Below are positions 51,876 through 62,864 of a DNA stretch of 64,000 bases, in pieces. The DNA lies in assembly GCA_958450365.1 (NCBI GenBank), contig CAUEEP010000743.1, positions 7,488,501-7,552,500 of the forward strand. The letters are read 5' to 3'. Each line of letters opens with the position of its first letter. The stretch's first letter is position 1. This DNA is from Mesorhabditis belari. Taxonomy: Eukaryota > Nematoda > Chromadorea > Rhabditida > Rhabditidae. A program made the translations under genes and the position numbers. The notes beneath the pieces were generated by a model. That model was given only the letters and a program-made list of their open reading frames with translations, had not been told where the DNA came from and searched no databases.

Positions 51876-52548
51876 ACCGTAAATACTGTAATTGTACCCC
51901 ACCCCCATAATGACGGTGCGGAGTGTTGTGTAGTCTAGCTTTGAACGAGTTTTTCTCGACACTGGTTTATGCTACAATGCGCGCTTAGGTATCAAAAAAT
52001 AGCCCTGAATTTCAGCTATTAGGTACTTGCAAAAGAAACTGCGGATTACTTCCGAGGACCAAAGTTTTTTTTATTTGAAAGTGTGATGATCCGGTTTAAA
52101 TTGTATTATATTGTATTATTATTGCTTATTTATTTTAATTATTTTCACAACTATTGCTATCATTAAATATTACATAATCTTCGGTAGAAGATGACGGATC
52201 AAAAACTCATGTTGCAAGCGTGCCTTCTCTATGACCTCAAAATGAAGAAATCAGCATCGAAGTCGCACCAGAATCTTTGTGAAACATTCGGAGAAAACAT
52301 TTTGAGCGAAAGGACTTGCCAGGGATGGTTAGCCAGCAATGGTTTGCCAGGAATGGTTTTTCTCGACACTGGTTTATGCTACAATGCGCGTTTAGGTATC
52401 AAAAAATAGCCCTGAATTTCAGCTATTTTTTGATACCAAAGACGCATTTTTTGAAAGTACGGGCGCTTTGAAAAAAATGAAATACTAAAAAACTTTTGCG
52501 ACTACGCGATTGTACGAGGGCGGTGGGGTACTATTACAGTATTTACGG
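51876..52548. mobile_element. Palindromic MITE, family A, copy 2, with internal insertion
   Basis: The left arm (51876-52020) stops at ATTTCAGCTATT; after a foreign segment the same arm sequence (GTTTTTCTCGACACTGGTTT) resumes at about 52349 and runs through the right arm to 52548. Part of the left arm is therefore present twice around the insert. Confidence 0.85.
52191..52355 (+). pseudogene. Mariner transposase N-terminal HTH fragment
   Basis: MLQACLLYDLKMKKSASKSH, then LCETFGENILSERTCQGWL, matches the N-terminal helix-turn-helix (HTH_48-type) of mariner transposases, which recognise the terminal repeats. The reading runs out into the family A arm; no DDE catalytic region is present. Confidence 0.75.
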
Positions 52549-52549
52549 A

Positions 52550-52665
52550 AATAATTACCGCACACAATAGTGGTCAGCTTTCCCAGGAACTAATCTATCA
52601 CTTTTTTTAGAAAATTCTTAACTAATCTCTTGAATGTTTCGAGGCTTTAAGCCAATTTGAAACAT
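52550..52665 (-). pseudogene. Duplicate of the dpy-19 start exon and flank
   Basis: Closely matches 51655-51765, including the exon end and its GTAATTATT donor on the minus strand. Where dpy-19 has ATGATAGCTTTG the copy reads GTGATAGATTAG, losing the start codon and gaining a stop. Confidence 0.8.
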
Positions 52666-53150
52666 TTTACATTCTGGCTTTCATCGATATCGATTATTAG
52701 ATCTTTCAATAGATCTTTCAATATTATCGAAATTTTATCACATTTAAGCATTTTCTTACAGCATTTTGCTTAAAGCATTTACTTGCATTTTCACTTTCTT
52801 GCGTTCATTTTTTTGTTCGTTTTCGTTTATGAACTGGTTGTGCTTGATCCACAAACACAGTCATTGGCTGAGCTCAAATGAGCCGAAAGCAAATGTTGAC
52901 CCCGAGAGTGACTGAGGTTGAATAGACATACTTTTACCCTACTTAACTTTAATCTTTTTTTTTTAAATTTTGATAAATACGATGAGTCATATTGTTTAGT
53001 CAGAGTTGGTGAGCTGAATGCTTTGCACTAATTGCCTATAAGCGGTTCTGGGAGTTGTCTATTTTGTGTTTCGAAATTATGAAACTACTTTTGAAAACGA
53101 TTCTGATTCAACTGGTATTCAAATTCTTGACTAAAATTTAGCATTTAGCA

Positions 53151-55641
53151 ATGAGATTGTCTCTTTTGCTTTTCTTTGTTTTCTCGCCGGTGCAAATGTT
53201 TCTCAGAAGTGATTCTCGAGGCAATAACAGTCAAGGTATTAAGCTGTTCAGAAAATGAAAAGAAAAGGAAAGAAAGGAAAGCTATTCTGTAAAATTTTAG
53301 ATCTATTAGATGATCATGAATATTTGGTGGACGAGTATTTTCCGGTACTTTTGGTTCTTTGCAATTCAACTGACAAGGAGACGGAGTCACTCGAGAAATA
53401 CCTTGAACAGCGCACATATGCCGAGTTGAAGCGAGTAATCGATCTGCGAACTCAAGAGGTACAAGAGGTGGAATATTTTACAGAAACTCTATTACAAAGA
53501 CTTTAGCTTGATCACGATATTGATTCAAAGTTGTTGAAAAGAACAAATTTGACCGAAATCGGCTCCATTCTAAAATCCGAGCTTGGGCACAAGTACCTGC
53601 AGATCTTGGAGGCATATCATGTAGGCTGAGATTGAATTTTCTAATTCTAGCTTTATTTTCGAAGAATATTTATACTTAAAACTCATAGAATACAAAAAAT
53701 ATTCTAAATTTGGTCATTTAATATTCTAAATTAGAATGCATCCGTTTATGCGATTATTCGGGGTCTATGGAACTCACAACTTTACTCGATTCTCCCTCCT
53801 ATCGACCAATTTGCAATACTTGACTACTTTGAGGTTGGCCATTTGACCAAACAATTGACCAAACAATTTTTAAATTCTAGGAAAAATTGAATAGACACAA
53901 TGCACATCGATCAATGTGGCAAAGGTTTTTGGATGCTTTGCAAAAAGTGTTTTCGAGTAAAAGAGAGGTAATTGATTGAATGAATATTTAATGTTTAACT
54001 CTATTACAAAGTCTTTAGCTTTAGCTTTAGAATATTTAATTTAATCAATTAAATGAATATTAGGCTTTCAATTGGTGCATTTGTTGCTTTTAAATGAAAG
54101 TATGAAAAGAAACAAAAAGACTTTCTGGACAATATTTCAAGAATGTAGAAGACAAGAATGAAATCCACGTTTTGGTAATGAGAAAGTAACCTATTTAGTC
54201 ATCAAATTGTGGAGCTGAGGGATCACAATGTGTGCGCCGACTAGCTGAGGGGATGAGTAGTGAGGAAAGAGCGCGAGTTGATCAAGCGGCTGATAACGAT
54301 GATCTGCAGACTCTTGAAAACGCAATTGACTTGCAGGTAGTTTCATTGCTAACGCAAATTCTTAGAGCTACCAAATAAATCATCTTTTGTATCTTTTGTC
54401 TTTCTGGAGTGCATAACCGAGCACATCAAAATCATAAACTAGACCATTTCAGCTAGAATGTGTTCCTCGCGAGTAAGTAATTACTCGAGTAAATTTGCAT
54501 GAGTAATAGCTCGAGTAATTGTCGAGTAATGCGTTTTCTAAAAAGTGCGCCTGCGCGAAAAAAATATAAAAGCAATTTTTTGCCCAGGTTTTTCAAAAAA
54601 AAAAATCATTTTTTACATTGGAAGGGAATTTCCCACCAAATCAGTTAAACGGCCGAGTATCTTTAAAAAGTGTCGTTTATAATGCGGGGCTCGTGATTTT
54701 TGCGTCATTTTTTTATTTTGGCGGGGGTGTGACAAATGCGACCTTTTTTTTGCGCACCTGGACATTTGCGCACCTTTTTTCGCGTTTTAAAAAGGCTCTA
54801 GAAAGGTCGTATTAGCCAATTTTTCAAAAAGCTGTTTTCCAGAAGGGAATTTTAGGGCGTAGAATCCGAAATTTTGACATATCAGAGCTTGTGGAAGCGC
54901 ACGGACGGAGTTAGGTACAAAGAGAAAAATGCGGACAATTTTCTGTAATTTGATCTAGCCGTTTTGTCTTTCAAATTTGGTTCCACACGCTCTGTTATGT
55001 CAAAATTTCGATTCTACACCTAAAATTACCTACAAAAAAACTTTTGGATAGAAGCTTACGATCTTTCGCTTTAAGGCCTTTTTAAAAGCAAAAAAAGGTG
55101 CGCAAATGTCCGGGTGCGCAAAAAAAGTCCCACTCCCGTTTTGACTAATAGCCTTTTGCAATAATTTTTGCTAAAAGTACGATAATTTTTTGCCAAGTGT
55201 GCGTTTTAAAAAACCCATTACTCGCGAGGAACACACTCTAATTTCAGTCTAATTTCAGCTAGCAAAGCACCCAGACAACCTGAAAGTTGAGCTGAAGGCG
55301 TGGAAAGTCGAAAACTATCCACCAGTTGCTTTACTGAATATTGTGAATGATGCAACAGAAGAAGAGAAAATGTAAGTAAATTTTCCCGACTTTCACACGT
55401 GTTTCACACAACAATTTTAGAGCTCTTCAACGATTGCGTAAACATGGTCTTCTCAGCTCGCTTAAAACTTATTACCGAGCAATGATCGAAATGAAAGATA
55501 TCGATGAGCAAAAGGTTTCTTAAAAAAACAAAGTAAATCTTATAACAGAAATTTGAGGATATTTGGCGTTTTGTGCAAAAGATGAATGCTACATTTGCTA
55601 GTTGCTATAATCCTTTGAAAAACAAATATTTAATCTCATAG
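53151..55641 (+). CDS. Secreted helical protein, unrecognised family
   Basis: Nine exons close in phase to 326 residues: 53151-53235, 53301-53458, 53507-53620, 53735-53833, 53881-53967, 54199-54336, 55259-55371, 55421-55514, 55549-55641. A signal-peptide-like start (MRLSLLLFFVFSPVQMFL) precedes a charged, helix-favouring sequence with few cysteines: LLDDHEYLVDEYFPVLL, TLENAIDLQLAKHPDNLKVE, NIVNDATEEEKIALQRLRKH. It could belong to a nematode-specific secreted family, but I see no diagnostic motif. A donor nine bases further on (53467) would also keep frame in exon 2. The intron before exon 7 carries a 787-bp palindromic transposon. Confidence 0.75.
54454..55240. mobile_element. 787-bp palindromic transposon with duplicated splice acceptor
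   Basis: Ends TAGAATGTGTTCCTCGCGAG and CTCGCGAGGAACACACTCTA. Left flank ATTTCAGC (54446-54453) and right flank ATTTCAGT (55241-55248) form an apparent 8-bp target duplication, followed by another ATTTCAGC that is the acceptor used. Interior modules match 8552-9258 in reverse. An 8-bp duplication points to an hAT-type source; no transposase is present. Confidence 0.85.
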
Positions 55642-57150
55642 TAAGTTTTTAAAATTAAAACTTAAACAAGTTTAAAACAAGTTTAAAATGAATTTAGGAA
55701 AATGATCTCGTCGATGAAAATCGAAAAAAACAAACGGGGATTTACTTTTTAATATTTGAGAAATAAATTTTATAATTTAAAAATGGTGTAAAGAAATATT
55801 CTTTGCGTGCTTGGTACTCTTCACTCAAGACACGTTATTTCTTGTTTTGAGATATCTGATCTCACTTGAACTAAAAACAGTAACCTGAACACTTTATTCA
55901 ATAGCCGACTGATTCGGAATCTTTGGGCTCTCACTTCAGCAACTTTCACACAAGATCGACAATTGAATTGAATTAAAAGTGACGATAAAACAGAAACGAT
56001 TTCGTCCTAATTAGGACACAACTTTCACTCACAAAAAATGAGAGGAAAGCAGAAAGAAAAATGAAAGATAGCAAAAACAAATGAACAACAGTTGCCTTAT
56101 ATAGGCTTTAACACAAGATACTCAGCTAACAAGCTACAAAACAATAAATGATTTGGGGCGCGAAATAAAATGAAGGCGCACCGATTTCCTCAATATTTTT
56201 CCAATTTTTAGGCTGTCAGAGTTAGATAACTTTTAGTGGCTATTCGCCACAAATGGAATCTTGAAACTAACCGAAAGCAAAGACGCAGAACCACCAAAAA
56301 CGGCCGTGATCAAGATCATCCAAACTTACGGCAACATTTCTCTTTTCCTAAAACAAACATAAACAAATACTTTTTTTTTAAACTTTACTTTTACTTTGAC
56401 CTTCTCCTTCTTTTGAGCCATCTAAATTAAGTTATTGAAAAGAGAAATGAAAGGGAAATGAAACGGAAATGAAAGGGGATTTGTAGTTGGGAACAAAAAT
56501 GAATCAATGAATAAAATGGGGATCCCCTTTTCATTCATTCAAAAAGACTTTTCAACAATTGAGCACAGTTGAACAAATAGGGATTGAAAATTGAAATGTT
56601 TTTGAAAGCTTTTCTATAAAATCAATAAAAAGCTTTTCTAGAAAATCAATAAATTTCTATAAAATCAATAAATTGAAAGCTTTTCTATAAAATCAATAAA
56701 AATGTTTGCTTTTGAAGCTTTCTCGATCACTTCTCGCTCGAAATTTCAACTCCAAATTGTTCGTTGCTACGATCTTTTGTTTCTCTTTTTTTCAGAAGCA
56801 AAAAAAAGAATATTCAATTATCGGAAAAACGAAAAAGTCCGAATCAGAATCTGGAATGAGAGTTCCGAGATGAGAATCAGTTGAATCCATTTACGGGTGA
56901 TGAAAGGAAATAAAGTTGAGAGGAGTGTGGCAAAAAAAACCCGAGAGAAGACGTCGTTCTCCCTTTAAATTCGTTCTCCAATGTAAATCAACCCCCGCGG
57001 TTTCCGCTCTTTCGATTTTCTCATAAATTTATCATTTCTGTTTCAAATTTTCAAATAGTTTCCCGCAATTCGCAAAAGTAACGGGCGATTTGTTTAGCGC
57101 TTTAACACATTCACAACAAAGCCATTTTGTCTTGGCTGAATGACGACAGC
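55642..57150. other. Intergenic, nothing recognised
   Basis: A+T-rich. Short repeats of AGCTTTTCTATAAAATCAAT at 56609-56700 are the only structure. Open frames at 56236 and 56702 lack family features or plausible splice partners. Confidence 0.5.
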
Positions 57151-57386
57151 TACACTACTGGACAATGAAATACCATATTTGAAGAAAGATCGTCACTTTC
57201 GCGCGTCTGTAACTCCCTTTGTCTTTACCGTATTTCTAAATATTAATATTACCATTGTGTAGCCCTTGAAAAGAGCTTTCAGAAAATGTATAACACTAAT
57301 GGTTTAAACTCAAAGACAAGGGAGTTACAGACGCGCGAAAGTGACGATCGTTTTTCAAATATCATATTTCATTGTCCAGTACTGTA
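57151..57386. mobile_element. Palindromic MITE, family E, copy 2
   Basis: TACACTACTGGACAATGAAA to TTTCATTGTCCAGTACTGTA, differing from the 29.5-kb copy at only a handful of positions. Confidence 0.93.
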
Positions 57387-59003
57387 TCTAGTTAACGACC
57401 AAATTAGAGAAAAAAGAACAAAACTAAGCTTGGCTTTTGTCTTATATCCGTAAAGGGCGTATGCCAGAAGCTGCATGATTACATAAACATGAAAATTTTC
57501 AACGTTTTTGTAACAATTTTCAACGTAGCAAACCTTCTGACACACGGCCTCGGATGTGGGTTCACTTGGGTAATTAAACTGAATGAAATCTCTAAAAATA
57601 GAGCAGCTTTCTTTAAAAATCAAGTACGGATTCGAATTCTTTACCCCCGAAAACCCCCTGGTGCAAAGTTTCAGCCCAATCGACTTCAAAAAAAGTGCTA
57701 AATCTGTTCATCGTCGCGAATTGATTAAAAGGGGGATATTATTGAGGAAATAACATTAAAAATAGAGCAAATTGTTAAGAGTTGAATTGAAAAATGTATA
57801 GACATTTGATTATTAAACTGTTATAGCTTGGGAAAGCTAGAGAATAGAGATAGGATGAGAGGGAAAAGAGGCGGAAAAAGGAAAGCCGCTAGGTTGGATG
57901 GGTGACCCAGTCTAAAAAGGGGGGAGCGCGCGAGGGCGACAGCCCCCCGTCCCCCTCACTGTCCTTGTTGTTCCCCTTTTCTACTCAACTCTCTTTTCTC
58001 TCTCTCTCACTCACAAAATCGTATCCCCCTCATGAGTTTCTCCTATATTTCCCATTCAATTCAACCTTTACAAAATTTGGCTCGCTTGTTTAAAAAAAAC
58101 TGGAGAAATACCTCAGATCACTTCAAGTCACATTGTAATAGAAGACTTATTAGTTTCAGTAATGAATTGGAAATTCTGACGGTCTTGAATGGGAAATTTC
58201 AACCGAACTGAATCCTTTAACATTTAACATTTAATATTTAACATTTAACTCATTTTTCTAAAAGCATTTTGATTCAAGAAACCCAGGTAAGCACATTGAA
58301 ATGGCGATGCTCTCAAATTTCTTCTATTTCAATTAGCCACTTTCCCGCGATAGGAGATGAAGCGTTGTGATCTGAAAATGGAAAATAAAAAGAAAGGGAA
58401 GAGGTTCAACCAGTCAAAACCCAAACAACCGGAAACCCCAGCCGAAGCCAATCTTTCATAATGTGTGGGTCTTCTGTGTTCGCATGAGCGCTGCCGTTTG
58501 ATCGAAATTTGAGATTTTTATGCTAACAAAAGGTAACAGCTTTTCGTCTCTCATCCAAATGCCACAATTCAACAAATCCTTTCAAAGCATGTACCAAAAT
58601 TCATGTAAGTTCTTCATTGATCTTCAAGTTGTTTTTGAAAGCTTTAGTTTTCGTTTTTTCTTTTGCTCAAAAAAAAAACACTGGCTCTTTGAGGGCTTAA
58701 TCCTCTAAAAGACCGACATCATCCCCACCAAATTGTCTTAATTTTTACCCAAGACGGATCGACCAAACAAGACGAGAAAAAAAAAGGAGTGCCGAGTAAA
58801 GCTTCTCCCGCCCCGCCCCTCCCAGATCCAAAAGGGCTTTCCCCGAGAGCTCCGCATGAACACTGTTGCTTTTCTCAAAATTCTCCACTCCTTTTTTCAT
58901 ATCCTTTTTTTTCATATCCTTTATCCATTTCATTTATTAATTTTTGCAGATATTCGATGCACAATGCTAGTATGGACTTTAAATAAATGGTAATTTCTGA
59001 AGA
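57387..59003. other. Intergenic/upstream region with pyrimidine-rich patches
   Basis: 57480-57710 reads open on both strands and contains CCCCTGGTGCAAAGTTTCAG, which looks repeat-derived but has no second copy here. GC-rich patches at 57915-57960 and 58800-58855 could be promoter or untranslated sequence of the downstream gene. No exon is supported. Confidence 0.45.
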
Positions 59004-60223
59004 ATGTTGACTCCAGCGAGACGAGTGCGCTCCCATTCAGCGGTCAACTCGGAGCCTGGCTCGTCCTCGTGTCCGTCGCCGGGACAGCCACGAGAGCCCG
59101 TGATTTTCCCGGTAGCTGGGAATTGTGTAGGCCCAGCCGGATTGAGCTCATTTCCTTCACCTGGTCATTTCAACAAAAGACCGTCGTCGTTCTCAGCGCT
59201 TTCTGATGGAAATCCCCTCGACGACGGGGGTGGAAAAGGCCCGCCCCTTCCCCATCATCCAGTGGCTGCTCTTAGACGAGCTGCCGTGCTTGCTTGTTGC
59301 CCAAAAATGAAGAAAACTCCGCTAAGTCCTTGCTATTCGACGCCTATAGAAAAAGTTATATTTTCAACCTTTCCTTTTATCATTCGATAAGTTTAGGTTC
59401 GTTTTGGTTCGATACGAATCGGGAAGAAAGCAAGCATGCGTGAAAGACCGAAAGAATTGCGATTGGCTAAAGAGGAGATGGTGATTTTTTTAAGTTAAAT
59501 AGATACCGTATTTTATCTAATAGTAGTGCACCCTTAAGCAGCCGAGTTGGTCACTATTTTACGGTTTCCAAGCTTTTGCAGAAGCTCAACACTCTAATCC
59601 CCCACTAGATCTCATCGTCAGCTACATTTTCCGACCCCACATCGATAGGTTCTGATAGGCGGTTCCTGAGATTTCGAGCAATTTAGGCGACGCTCAGGGT
59701 GCACTACTATTAGAGAAAATACGGTAAATTTTATTTGTTTTTAGTTTGACGATGATTCACCAACGCATGTCCTTGAAACAGTTTTGGCACAAGATAAAAC
59801 GAAAAAAGATGATGGACAGAGGTCAGTTTTTTTCAGAACAATCTGCATTGACAAATCGTTTTCTAAAATAAACGAGTAATGTTGTAGTGAATAGGGAATA
59901 GAGTTGTTCTTTGAGAGTTAGCCTGGAGTTAGCAATGTTGTTCTTAAATTTAGAGTTGTTGTTCCTAAATTTAGAGTTGTTCTTCCTAAAATAGAGTTGT
60001 TCCTAAATTTCAGAGATAGTTTATTGACGGGGAAACTGAGCTTAGCGAAATCGTTTCGACGAAAAACTCGTCGAGATCGTCCGCTGGCACAAAGCCGAAA
60101 TCCGGCTGAAGTCGAGGTAAAAGAATTAGTTTTTTTTTCTTTAACAAAAGAAATTCTAGGTGGTTCCACTTCCTGCTGAAGCCTCACGTATATTAACGAT
60201 TGAAATGGATGTAACGATGCGAT
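59004..60223 (+). CDS. 5' part of a Pro/Ser-rich protein gene, unrecognised
   Basis: Exons 59004-59354, 59745-59821, 60014-60116 and 60160-60223 join in phase (0, 2, 0) and leave phase 1 at the last donor (GATGTGAGT), so the gene continues, with further exons not found by 64000. The N-terminus is Pro/Ser/Gly-rich and likely disordered (SSSCPSPGQPREP, GGGKGPPLPHHP). Then come FDDDSPTHVLETVLAQDK, a basic KSFRRKTRRDRPLAQSR and PLPAEASRILTIEMDVTM. GC content and codon regularity in exon 1 contrast with the flanks. I cannot assign a family; a signalling or cytoskeletal protein is only a guess. Confidence 0.65.
59515..59725. mobile_element. Palindromic MITE, family F, copy 2
   Basis: ACCGTATTTTATCTAATAGT and ACTATTAGAGAAAATACGGT termini with AGTGCACCCT/AGGGTGCACT inside. 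It occupies the first intron of the 59-kb gene. Confidence 0.9.
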
Positions 60224-62595
60224 GTGAGTTATTTTCTGATCGATTTTTGAGTCAAATTTCCGTTCTCTCCGTCCAAACACTCACAATTTTATTGAAAGCC
60301 CAAGTCGTTAATTCTTTCTTTTTTTTTACAATCTCCCAGAGACTACTAAAGTATGCATGAGCACTAAACTCGATCGAACGAGGATCCAGACAAATAATTT
60401 ATTTCATGCTTTATTTTGGCAATATCAGGCAAGGAAAAGAACCTCTATATACAAAAGAAAAGCAGTTTTTCGATTTTGTACATTTTTTATGGCGTTTCCA
60501 CGGATTCTCTCGTCTTTTTTTGTTAGAGAAAAATCTTTTGTTGTGTCTTCTTCTCTCATTTCCTAGTCTGAATTTCAAAATCTCTGGATCAATTTGTCTT
60601 TTTTGATTCACTCTTATTTGTTATAAACAAAAAAAGTGAAGGATATTGGAATTTTGGAGAGAAATTGTCGCTTTCTCGTTTGATTTCCGAGTTCATTTTG
60701 TCCAAATGAGCCAAACAGCGTCATCAAAAATGCAAATAGACAAAAAAGAGGCAAATTGTACCCAGAAATCTTGTGCGGAAATTGTCTTTCTTTTCTAAAT
60801 AAGTGCAAAGGAATTGCTTGATTTGCTTGCTCATTTGAACTCCTGAATTCTGTGTTTTTCGGTTGTTCGGCTGTTTGCCGGTTCGGCGAATTTCAATTTC
60901 TCTTAAAGGTGCACAAATCCTCTCCTAAATGATGTCATTTCATGGGTTTATCCAGAGATTTTTCAATTCCACAGTAACCCCTGAGATGAGCGGTGGATTG
61001 AGTGTTTGATTGAGGCTCACTAATCTCAAATCTCTTCGATTCTCATAGTTACAAATCCCTCGAAACACCTTTTTTTTCTCTAGATGCCCGCGAAAAATTG
61101 TAGAGCAGATTTGGCGGGGATTTTTCGGATCAGAGAAAGAAAAATGAGAAAGAAAAAGATGCCCATCACGGGTTACTTCTTCGCATTTTAAGGGACTTCC
61201 GTTCGGCGAGGCCAATGCGTGCTTTCATTTGAATCACCCTTCATTTCCCTCAACAAGATAATCGGGAATGTAGATTTATCAAAAAGAAAAACATTCCAAT
61301 GAACTTTCAAAAAAAGCCTTAAGCCTATAAATGTCATAGGTTCGCATAAAAATGTTTTGTGCCTTGTTTTGAGGAATCAGATGATCACGCTCGGCACCAA
61401 GACCACCGACGCCATTTCTTTCAAAAAAACAAAAACGCAAATGTGTGGTGGTCATTAGCATTTCGACGTCTTTTCCTCTTTTCCCATTTCTTATTTTTTC
61501 TCAACCCCATTACGGCTCACTAGGGGCCATTTCAAAAATATCGGCTAAACGAAAAGATCATCTGAACAAGAAAACTTTAACGTTTCTTTTCCACACTTTT
61601 ACTCGATAGTGAAATTTTCTAAAGAAAATTTCTAAAGAATTGATGAAATGTGAGCGTTTTTTCTCTTCGTTCATACATCAAGCAATTAGAAATTCAAAAT
61701 ATGAAAAATGAAGGGCAAAAACAAATACCTTTACGGGAAACACGACTCTAGAAGGGAAAAGTTGAAATTGAATTGATCAGTATTTGAGAATTAAAGCAGA
61801 AAGTAATAATAATATAACTGTGCACAACATCCGCGTCTTTTTTTTGTTTGCTAAGATTATTGGATTTACGTCCAATTATAGCTTTTCTAATAATCAAAAA
61901 GGGCTGGACATTTTCTCAGACAACCCTTGGGAAAGCATCAAAAGAATCTAGAGTAAACATTCCAAGAAAAAAAAAAACATCAAATTAGCTGGTAGACATA
62001 ATTTTATGTGAAATTCGGCACTTTCTAGACGTGTTTTTTGATTTATTGACGCTGTTAAGTTGTTAAAACTTTTCAGCAAAAGTAGTACTTTCATTTGAAA
62101 CTTTTTGACACTAGTTTATTAATAGCTAATATCGACTCAACCGATATTAGCAGCTTAGACAATTTCTTTCCAAAAACCAAACCCATAATTAGCTCAAGTC
62201 AACTGCCAAGCTAGTCATAAAATTCTTTTTTTTTGTGAAATCATATCCATAAACATCTTAAAGATACTTTTTTACAGAACTATTTTTCCATCAAATTTCC
62301 ATCCATTTTTCCATTGTATCAACAAAAGCAACAAAAGCTTCTCAACTCGTATGAGCAAGCGAAGAGGGCAACAATCAACAAAAGTATTGTAACAACCATT
62401 GTATCAACAAAAGCAACAAAAGCTCCTCAACTCGAATGAGCAAGCGAAGAGGGCGATCGCCGCTCAACAATTCCAGGCTTACTACCAGGTTAGGAAAATG
62501 AATACAATGAAATCTTATTGTTACTCCTTTTCAAAAGACGCTAATGGTAAACCAACGAATTACCCAATTTACCTTAAATTCATTGATCTGTGACT
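60224..62595. other. Probable intron/intergenic DNA; candidate glutamine-rich exon at its end
   Basis: Mostly structureless A+T-rich sequence. At 62309-62374 and 62394-62462 a duplicated segment reads PLYQQKQQKLLNSNEQAKRA, continuing in the second copy to AIAAQQFQAYYQ before a GTTAGG donor (about 62490). This is coding-like, but neither a clean acceptor nor a partner exon was found. It may belong to the 59-kb gene or to another. Confidence 0.35.
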
Positions 62596-62864
62596 ACCAT
62601 AAATACTGCATTTGTACCCCACCCCCATAATGACGGTGCGGAGTGTTGCGTAGTCTAGCTTTGAACGAGTTTTTCTCGACACTGGTTTATGCTACAATGC
62701 GCGCTTAGGTATCAAAAAGTAGCCCTGAATTTCAGCTATTTTTTGATACCAAAGACGCATTTTTTGAAAGCACGGGAGCTTTGAAAACAAATGAAATACT
62801 AAAAAACTTTTGCGACTACGCGACTGTACAAGGGGGGCTGGGGTACTATTACAGTATTTACGGT
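62596..62864. mobile_element. Palindromic MITE, family A, copy 3
   Basis: ACCATAAATACTGCATTTGT left end and AGTATTTACGGT right end; intact version of the element that is split at 51876-52548. Confidence 0.93.

Larger units (their letters stand above)
51709..53150. other. Intergenic region between dpy-19 and the secreted-protein gene (divergent)
   Basis: Holds an interrupted family A MITE, a mariner fragment and a copy of the dpy-19 start region, all listed separately. GTCGCTTTTTAGAATTTCAA at 51806 resembles dpy-19 intron sequence near 50070. The stretch 52670-53150 shows nothing further. Confidence 0.6.

Noticed and set aside
57369..57701. Overlapping open frames on both strands near a MITE
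   Set aside because: No recognisable domain or splice context; probably repeat-derived sequence.
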